A stretch of DNA of 6,069 bases from Clostridiales bacterium UBA4959 (GTDB lineage: Bacteria; Bacillota; Clostridia; Oscillospirales; CAG-272), in the NCBI GenBank assembly GCA_002397345.1, contig DHAH01000086.1, positions 34,158 to 40,226 on the forward strand, given 5' to 3'. Under the pieces are notes generated by a model. That model made no database searches. It saw only the letters and a program-made list of their open reading frames with translations, and was not told the origin of the DNA. This document shows, one piece after another, positions 1 to 5,741 of this stretch; the stretch's first letter is position 1, and every line of letters begins with the position of its first letter. The position numbers and the translations under genes are program-made.

Positions 1-2
1 GG

Positions 3-13
3 CCCCCCCCCCC
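3..13. repeat. Homopolymer tract of 11 cytosines
   Basis: Eleven consecutive C residues lie at the extreme left of the window, preceded by GG and followed by GCCG. No gene covers this stretch. It could be a slippage-prone tract or a sequencing or assembly artefact near a contig end. The window alone cannot separate these. Confidence 0.9.
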
Positions 14-21
14 GCCGTACA

Positions 22-94
22 ATTTATAAAATAAAACAGCGGACAGGGTGTGGGGGAGGTATCATGAATTTGATACGTCACACACCCTGTCCGC
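22..94 (-). terminator. Rho-independent terminator of pgcA, with a compound two-stem hairpin
   Basis: Two arms of 14 bases (39-52 and 81-94) are perfect reverse complements, reading GCGGACAGGGTGTG on the plus strand. Inside them lies a second perfect 6-bp stem (GTATCA at 59-64 and TGATAC at 71-76) with a 6-base loop, separated from the outer stem by an asymmetric internal loop (53-58 and 77-80). Read on the minus strand, the hairpin begins about 40 bases after the pgcA stop codon. One base later it is followed by a T-rich run (TTTTATTTTATAAATT, about 21-36), as expected of an intrinsic terminator. On the plus strand the downstream side is not T-rich, so the terminator is oriented for pgcA. 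The stem is longer and more complex than typical terminators. Confidence 0.8.
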
Positions 95-133
95 GGGTCT
101 TTATGCGTTGTATTTTTGGCTTTATTAAAAATT

Positions 134-1885
134 TTAGCCCATCGATTCTTCGAATTCGTGCGCGAAGGCTTCAAGCGCGGATAACGCTTCACAGCGCGTC
201 TTGCCGCCCGCCGAATAATAGAGTTTAAGCTGCGGCTCGGTGCCCGACGGGCGGATCACCACCGAAAAACCGCCGGAATATACGAATTTCAACGCGTCGG
301 ACGGCGGCAGCGTAATACTCCGCGCGCCGTTATCGATATATTTGACCGCGCCGTTTATATAATCGTCGACAACCTCGAGTTTGTGTCCGGGAATCTCCTT
401 TGGCGGCTCCGCGCGCAGGCGCGTCATGATGTCGCGCATTTTAGACGCGCCGGACGCGCCCTCGTACCGCACGTTAACCAGCTTGGTTTCGGTATAACCG
501 AACCTGCTGCCCGCTAAATCTATCACATCGGCGAAAGTAAGTCCGCGCGCCGCGAAATATTCCGCCGCCTGACAGACCAGCAGGCTGGTCGATACGCCGT
601 CCTTGTCGCGTACATAGCTGCCGCACAGATAACCGCAGCTCTCCTCGAAGCCGAACACATAACGACTCGCCGCGCCGTCGCGCTCAAGCAGGCCAAGCTG
701 CTCGCCGATAAATTTGAAACCGGTCAATACATCGATAACTTCCGCTCCGAAACCGCCGGCTATACGATAAACAAGATCAGTGGTCACTATCGTTTTTATT
801 ATAATCGGGGATTCGGGCAGTGTACCCGCCTCCTGCCGCCGCATCAGGATATAGTACAGCAGCACAATGCCCAGCTCGTTGCCGTTAAGCAGCCGGTACG
901 CGGTCTGTTTTGTGCCGGCGGCGCTCTCTGATTTAATCTTTACGGCGACACCGACACGGTCACAGTCGGGGTCGGTCGCGAGCAGCAGATCGGCGTCTGT
1001 TTTACGGCATAACGCTAAACCCAGCTCGAGCGCCTGAGGAAGCTCGGGATTGGGGTACGGGCAGGTCGGGAAATTCCCGTCTGGTTCGCGCTGCTCGGGA
1101 ACAATTATGACATCGGTAAAACCCGCTTCTCCTAAAATACGCGGCACGCAGGTTATACCCGTGCCGTTGAGCGGCGTGTAGACATATTTAAGCGCGCGTC
1201 GCCTCTCCTCTTCGGGCGGGACCTGTGCTGCCGCTTCCGCGATAAAAGCGTCAACCACTTCGTCGTCGATGATTTTTATCAGACCGGCTGCGGCAAGCTC
1301 GCCAAAACTCCTGCCGATCGCGGCGAAATAATCGCAGCGCGCCATTTGCTTGTATATCGCCGCCGCGTCCTCGGGCGTTAGCTGACACCCGTCGGAGCCG
1401 TATACCTTGAAACCGTTGTATACCGCGGGGTTGTGGCTGGCGGTGACGACAATACCCGCCGTGCAGCCCAATTTACGTATGGTGTAGGACAGCGCGGGCG
1501 TGGGCATGAGCTGCTTGTGAATTTTCACCGCTATCCCCGCTTCGGCGAGGATGCGCGCGGAGGTTTGGGCAAAAAGTTCCGAATTGCGCCTGCTGTCATA
1601 CGCTATGGCGACCGAGGGCTGCCTGCCCGACAGCAGTTCGCGCAGCGCGCGGCGGCGCAGATGCATCGCCAGCCCGCGCGCGCACCGTCCGACGGTCAGG
1701 ACGTTCATGCGGTTTGTGCCCGCGCCGAGTACGCCGCGCAGTCCGCCGGTGCCAAATTCCAGTTCGGTGTAAAAACGGTCGACAATCGACGGTTCGTCGC
1801 CCGAAATATCGGTCAATTCGGCGTGAAGATCGGGATATGCGGACGTTCCGTCAAGCCAGGTGTTAAATGTACTGTAAATATCCAT
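134..1885 (-). CDS. pgcA: Alpha-phosphoglucomutase / phosphomannomutase (PgcA type)
   Basis: This cytoplasmic enzyme of the alpha-D-phosphohexomutase superfamily interconverts glucose-1-phosphate and glucose-6-phosphate (possibly also mannose phosphates) through a phosphoserine, feeding glycolipid, teichoic acid or polysaccharide synthesis. At 583 residues it matches the usual length of Firmicutes PgcA. All four signature segments are present: the N-terminal EFGTGGLRG (43-51); the catalytic loop TASHNP (148-153, phosphoserine Ser150); the Mg-binding loop DPDCDR (305-310, Asp305/307/309); and the sugar-specificity loop GFEESCGYL (412-420). The C-terminal phosphate-binding loop RPSGTEPQLK spans 545-554. 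The ATG at 1885 is the only sensible start, since the next Met is residue 60. The best Shine-Dalgarno-like sequence, GGAAAGG (1901-1907), lies an unusually long 15 bases upstream, so translation initiation may be weak or atypical. The gene lies 118 bases downstream of the URO-D-like gene on the same strand, and ends in the hairpin at 39-94. Glucose versus mannose preference cannot be fixed from sequence alone. Confidence 0.95.
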   Translation of the reverse strand: MDIYSTFNTWLDGTSAYPDLHAELTDISGDEPSIVDRFYTELEFGTGGLRGVLGAGTNRMNVLTVGRCARGLAMHLRRRALRELLSGRQPSVAIAYDSRRNSELFAQTSARILAEAGIAVKIHKQLMPTPALSYTIRKLGCTAGIVVTASHNPAVYNGFKVYGSDGCQLTPEDAAAIYKQMARCDYFAAIGRSFGELAAAGLIKIIDDEVVDAFIAEAAAQVPPEEERRRALKYVYTPLNGTGITCVPRILGEAGFTDVIIVPEQREPDGNFPTCPYPNPELPQALELGLALCRKTDADLLLATDPDCDRVGVAVKIKSESAAGTKQTAYRLLNGNELGIVLLYYILMRRQEAGTLPESPIIIKTIVTTDLVYRIAGGFGAEVIDVLTGFKFIGEQLGLLERDGAASRYVFGFEESCGYLCGSYVRDKDGVSTSLLVCQAAEYFAARGLTFADVIDLAGSRFGYTETKLVNVRYEGASGASKMRDIMTRLRAEPPKEIPGHKLEVVDDYINGAVKYIDNGARSITLPPSDALKFVYSGGFSVVIRPSGTEPQLKLYYSAGGKTRCEALSALEAFAHEFEESMG

Positions 1886-2003
1886 ATAAGGGGTATGAAG
1901 CCTTTCCGAGTGCTGAATAAGTTATAATAATATTATTATATGATACAATATCGCCGTTTACGGTAATAGCTTGTATATTTTTTATAAAATTACAGTTTCG
2001 GGT
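1886..2003 (-). promoter_or_regulatory. AT-rich gap upstream of pgcA with a weak candidate promoter
   Basis: This 118-base gap separates the URO-D-like gene from pgcA. Read on the minus strand it offers a possible -35 TTGTAT (1943-1948) and -10 TATAAC (1921-1926) with a 16-base spacer, giving a start near 1914 and a leader of about 28 bases. The -35 matches only three of six consensus bases, so the assignment is weak. The gap is so AT-rich that several TATAAT-like hexamers occur by chance. I see no convincing intrinsic terminator after the URO-D-like gene, so readthrough into pgcA is possible. Confidence 0.3.
1923..1940. repeat. Perfect 18-bp AT-only palindrome upstream of pgcA
   Basis: TATAATAATATTATTATA is its own reverse complement over all 18 bases, centred between 1931 and 1932. 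It lies 38 bases upstream of the pgcA start codon and overlaps the candidate -10 hexamer and spacer. It could be an operator or a simple by-product of a T/A trinucleotide-like tract (TAA/TTA repeats). Confidence 0.85.
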
Positions 2004-3020
2004 TTATATCCGAGTCAGATTTATAATAACATCCTCCGCGTGTTTCGCCCATGCCGGGTCAACACCTATGTCGTTATATGTAGGATAATCTTTTGCGATC
2101 CACGCTTTATTCCGCGAAAAAGCAGCGCACATTTCCGCGGCGCGCGCCGCGATAAAATCCAGATCGCCGGTGGGCAGCACCTTTTGAATATCGACAGGCG
2201 AATGGAAAACGGCGCGGCTGCCGAATTCTGCTGAAAGCGTTTCGGCAGGGTAAGCGTCGGGCTGATCGAACTGGAAAACATCGACGCCCGATTCGATGAA
2301 CAGGGGAATAAATTTATATATATATCCGCAGGAATGCATAAATATTGAAATTCCGCGCTCATGATAAGCGTCGAAAATCCGCTTGTACTGCGGGAAAAAC
2401 AGCTTCCGGAAGGTTTCGGGCGATATAAAAGTGCTCGACTGCGTGCCCCAGTCGTCGCCGAACATCGCGCCGTCGACACCGCAATCGGAAAAGGTGTCAA
2501 GCACCGCCAATTCATGCTCGACTATACGGTCGAGAAACGCGGTGACCATTTCCGGCTCGAGCAATGTGTCCGCCAGCGCATTCGCCATCAGCCGCGCGTC
2601 GCGCAGCGCCGAGAACAGCGACGCGCCGCCGGTCATAACAAATTTATCACAGCTCTCATACCCTGACGCTTTCAGTTTGGAACGTTGAAATGGATCGACC
2701 GCGGGCATGAGATATTTATCGAAATCGCTCCACTCGGTTATCGCGCCCCGGATGCATTCGCCCTTTGTTTTGCCGTTATAACGTCCGTAGATGTTCCCGT
2801 ACCGGTCGCGGAACACTTCCCCGTTAAAACCTGTGAGCCGCAGCAGCTCCTCATGCCTGCCCCAAGACGAAAAAGGATTAGGCGGGTCGGGCAGATACGC
2901 GCGCGTACTGACATATCGGATGTCGTTATGTTCGCTGTTAAAATTCCAGCCGATGCGGGGCGCGTCATTATGCGCGATAATCCGCCGAATAATTTCGCGT
3001 GAGGTCATTTCAGACGGCAT
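2004..3020 (-). CDS. Uroporphyrinogen decarboxylase family protein (URO-D/MtaA/CmuA superfamily)
   Basis: This is a cytoplasmic TIM-barrel protein of the URO-D superfamily, which includes true HemE and the zinc-dependent methyltransferases that move methyl groups between corrinoid proteins and thiols. With the start at 3020 it has 338 residues, normal for the family. The N-terminus carries the family-like TSREIIRRII segment. Near 187-194 is GDDWGTQS, and at 229-232 is HSCG, the position where the methyltransferase branch has its zinc-binding His-x-Cys. FQFDQP follows at about 249-254. I see no third zinc Cys near the C-terminus, where KDYPTYNDIGVDP is found instead. The frame stays open to an ATG at 3152, but that codon falls on the predicted -10 box and has no ribosome binding site. 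ATG 3020 has GGA 7 bases upstream, and ATG 3008 is the alternative that best matches family N-termini. No other heme gene is nearby, so a haem role is unlikely. The substrate is unknown. Confidence 0.85.
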   Translation of the reverse strand: MPSEMTSREIIRRIIAHNDAPRIGWNFNSEHNDIRYVSTRAYLPDPPNPFSSWGRHEELLRLTGFNGEVFRDRYGNIYGRYNGKTKGECIRGAITEWSDFDKYLMPAVDPFQRSKLKASGYESCDKFVMTGGASLFSALRDARLMANALADTLLEPEMVTAFLDRIVEHELAVLDTFSDCGVDGAMFGDDWGTQSSTFISPETFRKLFFPQYKRIFDAYHERGISIFMHSCGYIYKFIPLFIESGVDVFQFDQPDAYPAETLSAEFGSRAVFHSPVDIQKVLPTGDLDFIAARAAEMCAAFSRNKAWIAKDYPTYNDIGVDPAWAKHAEDVIINLTRI

Positions 3021-3052
3021 ATAAAATTCCATGCACCAACACGCACAAACAG

Positions 3053-3083
3053 ACCGTTGCAAACAGCGCACGGCGTTTGCGGT
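3053..3083 (-). promoter_or_regulatory. Inverted repeat / leader hairpin in the URO-D-like gene 5' region
   Basis: The arms GCAAAC (3059-3064) and GTTTGC (3075-3080) are perfect reverse complements around a 10-base loop. The stem extends outward by ACC/GGT (3053-3055 with 3081-3083) across a 3-base bulge, giving 9 base pairs in total. It lies downstream of the predicted minus-strand promoter and about 33 bases before the proposed start codon, so it would be transcribed in the leader. It could be an operator or an RNA hairpin affecting expression. I recognise no known riboswitch or repressor site. Confidence 0.4.
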
Positions 3084-3150
3084 GTCGATTTTCCTTCCTA
3101 TTATATTTTTACGCAAATATACTCTATAAATCGGAAATTGTATTACAGGC

Positions 3151-3159
3151 ATTATATCA
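3151..3159 (-). promoter_or_regulatory. Extended -10 promoter for the URO-D-like gene
   Basis: Read on the minus strand, positions 3159 to 3151 give TGATATAAT, a perfect TGn-TATAAT extended -10 element. No good -35 lies at 17 bases. A TTGTCA hexamer is present (3169-3174), but its spacer of 12 is too short. Extended -10 promoters can work without a -35. Transcription would start near 3144, leaving a leader of roughly 125 bases before the ATG at 3020. This is also why the upstream ATG at 3152 is rejected as the start. Confidence 0.5.
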
Positions 3160-3167
3160 TAAGCAAC

Positions 3168-3196
3168 TTGACAATAATATGAATATATAGTAAAAT
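3168..3196 (+). promoter_or_regulatory. Sigma-A-type promoter for the isomerase-hflX unit
   Basis: A perfect -35 TTGACA (3168-3173) is followed, after the ideal 17-base spacer, by the -10 TAAAAT (3191-3196), which matches five of six consensus bases. The predicted start is near 3203, giving a 5' leader of about 24 bases. The leader contains the ribosome binding site AAAGGGG (3212-3218), 8 bases before the ATG at 3227. A perfect TATAAT also occurs at 3197-3202, but it lies 23 bases from this -35, too far to pair with it. The promoter sits back to back with the minus-strand extended -10 at 3151-3159. Confidence 0.75.
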
Positions 3197-3226
3197 TATA
3201 ATATAAAACGCAAAGGGGCGATTAAA

Positions 3227-4159
3227 ATGAAAATCGGACTTTCTTCGTACAGCATGGTAAACCGCATTTATAGCGGTGAGATGGATATAATACAGGTAAT
3301 GGAATTTGCAGCGGAGCGCGGCGCGGAACATTTCGAGCTGGTACCTTTCGGATTTGTGTTTTACGACGACAAAACCGGAGCGTTTGACGACGCGCTTATC
3401 GAACGTGTTCGGGCGAAATCAGCCGAGCTTGGCTTGCCGCTGTCGAATTACGCGGTGCTTGCCGATCTGCTTAAAGAATCGGAATCCGAGCGCGAAGCGG
3501 AAGTCGAGCGCCTCTGCCGCCATATCGACGTTGCGGCGAAGGTCGGAGTGCCCTTCATGCGGCACGATGTATCGTCCTTCCGCCGTCCGCTGGAGCATAA
3601 CACACCCGCGGAATTCGAGCGGCTGTTCCCCGTCATGGTCGATACGACACGCCGGTTATCCGAATACGCGGAGCAATACGGGATTACGACGCTGGTCGAG
3701 AACCATGGCTTTTTCGTCAACGGCGCAGACCGGGTGATCCGGCTTGCCGAAGCGGTGGGACGCGAAAATTTCGGCATACTCTGCGACACGGGCAACTTCG
3801 CCTGTGTGGACGAAAATTGCCTTGTCGCCGACAAAAAATGTTTGCCATACACGAAATTTTATCACCTCAAGGATTTTTATATCCGCGAAAAAGACACATT
3901 GCCGCTTGGCGGCGGATTGTTCCGCTGTGATAGCGGCAACTGGTTCTCGTCCAATTCGGGCGAATACATGCTGCGCGGCTCGATATTGGGACAGGGCGAC
4001 CTGCCAATGCGCGCGATTTTCCGGCAGATTGCGGGCGCGGATACGTTCGCGTCGCTCGAATTCGAGGGCATGGAAAAACCGGAGGACGGTTCGACGCTCG
4101 GAATGGACGCAGCGAAAGAATTAATTAAACAAAACGCAGGGCGCGACTCCTGCGGTTAA
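3227..4159 (+). CDS. Sugar phosphate isomerase/epimerase family TIM-barrel protein (xylose isomerase-like, AP endonuclease 2 fold)
   Basis: This 310-residue cytoplasmic protein is of normal length for the sugar phosphate isomerase/epimerase family, metal-dependent TIM barrels related to IolE, hydroxypyruvate isomerase and xylose isomerase. It starts with the family-like beta strand KIGLSSYS (2-9). The likely metal ligands are visible in order: Glu158 in LVENHG, Asp187 in CDTGNF, His213 in YHLKDF, and Glu278/Glu280 in LEFEG. The RGSILGQGDLP segment (250-260) matches the RGxxxGHGDxP pattern I recall from Clostridia and Paenibacillus homologues, with Gln in place of the usual His. The ATG at 3227 is preceded by GGGG at 8 bases and a strong promoter. 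The gene is divergent from the URO-D-like gene and lies 33 bases ahead of hflX. The family is broad, so the substrate and even isomerase versus epimerase or dehydratase activity cannot be assigned. Confidence 0.87.
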   Translation: MKIGLSSYSMVNRIYSGEMDIIQVMEFAAERGAEHFELVPFGFVFYDDKTGAFDDALIERVRAKSAELGLPLSNYAVLADLLKESESEREAEVERLCRHIDVAAKVGVPFMRHDVSSFRRPLEHNTPAEFERLFPVMVDTTRRLSEYAEQYGITTLVENHGFFVNGADRVIRLAEAVGRENFGILCDTGNFACVDENCLVADKKCLPYTKFYHLKDFYIREKDTLPLGGGLFRCDSGNWFSSNSGEYMLRGSILGQGDLPMRAIFRQIAGADTFASLEFEGMEKPEDGSTLGMDAAKELIKQNAGRDSCG

Positions 4160-4171
4160 CCCGCAGCGCGC
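4141..4171 (+). promoter_or_regulatory. GC-rich hairpin enclosing the isomerase stop codon
   Basis: CTGCGG (4150-4155) pairs with CCGCAG (4161-4166) around the 5-base loop TTAAC, which contains the TAA stop codon (4157-4159). The stem extends with GCGCG (4141-4145) pairing CGCGC (4167-4171), with the four bases ACTC bulged on the 5' side, for 11 pairs in all. What follows is CGATTATTT, a poor T-tract, so full termination is doubtful. It may act as a partial terminator, a 3'-end stabiliser or a processing site that sets the level of hflX relative to the isomerase gene. Confidence 0.5.
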
Positions 4172-4192
4172 CGATTATTTAAATGGAGAATT

Positions 4193-5653
4193 ATGCAAGG
4201 AAATTATAAAATAAACGAATCAGAACCCGCCGTTATCGTAGGCGTGCAGACGCCCGAAGTTTCCGACGCGGAATTTGCGGCGTCGTTCACCGAGCTGGAG
4301 CGCCTGCTCGAAACCGCGGGCGGGCGGGTCGCAGCGAAGCTGGAGCAGCGCAAGGAAAATCCGGACGCTAAAACATACATCGGCAGCGGCAAAGCGGATG
4401 AACTTGCGCGGCTGTGCAAGCTAAACGGAGTTAAGCTTGTGGTTTTCGATTGCGAGCTGACGCCGTCGCAGATAAAAAACCTCGAGGATACCCTCTCGAC
4501 AGGCGAGGAAGTCACCGACGACGCGGCGGCGCTCGGCGAGGTCATCTGGCTGGGCGATATAGGTGAACGCAGCGAGCTTTTTACACCTGCGCCGAGTAAT
4601 GCGGAGGTTGAAAAGCCCGCTCCGCGAAAAAAACTCAAATCAGAGCCGGTTGAAGTGCGTGTCATCGACCGCAGCATGCTGATTCTCGACATCTTCGCTC
4701 TGCACGCGGTGACAAACGAAGGTAAATTGCAGGTCGAGCTTGCGCAGCTTAAATACACCGTACCACGCCTGACCGGGCAAGGACTGCGCCTGTCGCGCCA
4801 GCAGGGCGGCAACATCGCCATGCGCGGACCGGGCGAAACGAAGCTCGAAACCGACCGCCGCCATATCAAACGCCGCATGCACGCGCTGCGTGAGGAGCTT
4901 GACCGCATGGAGGCGGGGCGCGCTTTAAAACGCCAGCGGCGCGAAAAATCGGGAATCCCGCTCGCCGCGATCGCGGGTTACACCAACGCGGGCAAATCCA
5001 CGCTGCTCAATTATCTCACCGGCGCGGGGATTTTAGCGGAGGATAAGCTGTTCGCCACGCTCGACCCCACCACGCGCCAATATGAATTGCCCAGCGGCGC
5101 GAAGTTATTGCTCACCGACACAGTCGGGTTTATCCGCAATCTGCCCCACCATCTGGTCGAAGCGTTTAAATCGACGCTTGACGAGGTGACCTACGCCGAC
5201 ATGCTGATTGTCGTTGTCGACGCGTCGGACCCCGAGCAGTCGCGCCAGCTTGAGGTGACGCGCGGGCTGCTCTCAGAGCTGGGCGCGGGCGGCAAGCCGA
5301 CGCTGTATGTGTACAACAAATGCGATCTGCCCGTTGAACCGCTATCTGTCACGTACACCTCGCAGCTTGTGGCTTCTATCGTTAACTGCGACATACCGCG
5401 AGAGAATATCCTGTATGTTTCCGCGCTGACCGGCGAGGGCACGGATACGCTCGTCGCCGCGCTCGAGCGGCTTATCGCAGAGAACCGACGTGAGGTTCAC
5501 TATTTCTTTACGCACGCTGATTCCAGTGCGCTTTCGCGTCTGTATTACCTCGCCGCCGTAGGCGAGCCCGAATACCATGACGACGGCATAGCCGTCACCG
5601 CTATCGCCGACGAAAAAACCCGCGGCATGTTCCGAGAGTGGGAGCAACGCTAA
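4193..5653 (+). CDS. hflX: Ribosome-associated GTPase HflX
   Basis: HflX is a cytoplasmic Obg-related GTPase that binds the 50S subunit and splits or rescues stalled 70S ribosomes under stress. Residues 12-100 and 154-225 form the HflX N-terminal domain, with SGKADEL (65-71), VIDRSMLILDIFA (157-169), GKLQVELAQL (177-186) and the hallmark RGPGETKLETDRR (211-223). A basic, helix-prone linker (225-250) leads to the G domain: G1 GYTNAGKST (262-270), G2 region ATLDPTTR (288-295), G3 DTVGF (309-313), G4 NKCD (375-378) and G5 SAL (410-412). A short C-terminal domain ends at 486. All nucleotide-binding motifs are intact. The protein is longer than usual because about 50 residues (101-153) are inserted between NLEDTL and VEVRVIDR, where E. 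coli HflX has only a few. The start has GGAG (4185-4188) 4 bases upstream. No clear promoter of its own is seen, so cotranscription with the isomerase gene is likely. Confidence 0.95.
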   Translation: MQGNYKINESEPAVIVGVQTPEVSDAEFAASFTELERLLETAGGRVAAKLEQRKENPDAKTYIGSGKADELARLCKLNGVKLVVFDCELTPSQIKNLEDTLSTGEEVTDDAAALGEVIWLGDIGERSELFTPAPSNAEVEKPAPRKKLKSEPVEVRVIDRSMLILDIFALHAVTNEGKLQVELAQLKYTVPRLTGQGLRLSRQQGGNIAMRGPGETKLETDRRHIKRRMHALREELDRMEAGRALKRQRREKSGIPLAAIAGYTNAGKSTLLNYLTGAGILAEDKLFATLDPTTRQYELPSGAKLLLTDTVGFIRNLPHHLVEAFKSTLDEVTYADMLIVVVDASDPEQSRQLEVTRGLLSELGAGGKPTLYVYNKCDLPVEPLSVTYTSQLVASIVNCDIPRENILYVSALTGEGTDTLVAALERLIAENRREVHYFFTHADSSALSRLYYLAAVGEPEYHDDGIAVTAIADEKTRGMFREWEQR

Positions 5654-5701
5654 CCACAAACTAACAATATATAATCGCGCATAGATTTCCAACATCAGAT
5701 G

Positions 5702-5741
5702 AAAAAACTCCATTCAGACAAAAGTCAGATGGAGTTTTTTT
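5702..5741. terminator. Bidirectional Rho-independent terminator between hflX and the DUF2007-like gene
   Basis: AAAAAACTCCAT (5702-5713) pairs perfectly with ATGGAGTTTTTT (5729-5740). The stem continues inward through CAGAC/GTCAG (5715-5719, 5724-5728) with one bulged T and one A-A mismatch, closed by the loop AAAA. The T7 run (5735-5741) serves hflX transcripts arriving from the left. The A6 run (5702-5707) becomes a T tract for transcripts of the opposite gene. The hairpin starts 48 bases after the hflX stop and overlaps the last codons of the convergent gene. Confidence 0.9.

Noticed and set aside
1433..1927. Plus-strand open frame of 164 codons opposite pgcA
   Set aside because: It is fully antisense to a gene with all catalytic motifs, its composition is Arg/Gly/Ala-rich as expected of a shadow frame, and it has no recognisable domain.
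2361..2688. Two overlapping plus-strand frames of about 101 codons opposite the URO-D-like gene
   Set aside because: They are antisense shadows of a gene with family motifs, with no start signals or domains.
3021..3152. N-terminal extension of the URO-D-like protein starting at the ATG at 3152
   Set aside because: That ATG overlaps the predicted -10 box and lacks a ribosome binding site. The extra 44 residues (Cys/Arg-rich) look non-family, and family N-termini match MTSREII at 3008 or the nearby ATG at 3020.
4204..4908. Minus-strand open frame of 234 codons opposite the 5' half of hflX
   Set aside because: It is Ser/Arg-rich low-complexity sequence antisense to clear HflX coding, with no ribosome binding site or family match that I can see.
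5342..5713. Minus-strand open frame of 123 codons overlapping the 3' end of hflX and the terminator
   Set aside because: It is antisense to HflX and begins inside the terminator hairpin. It has no recognisable domain.
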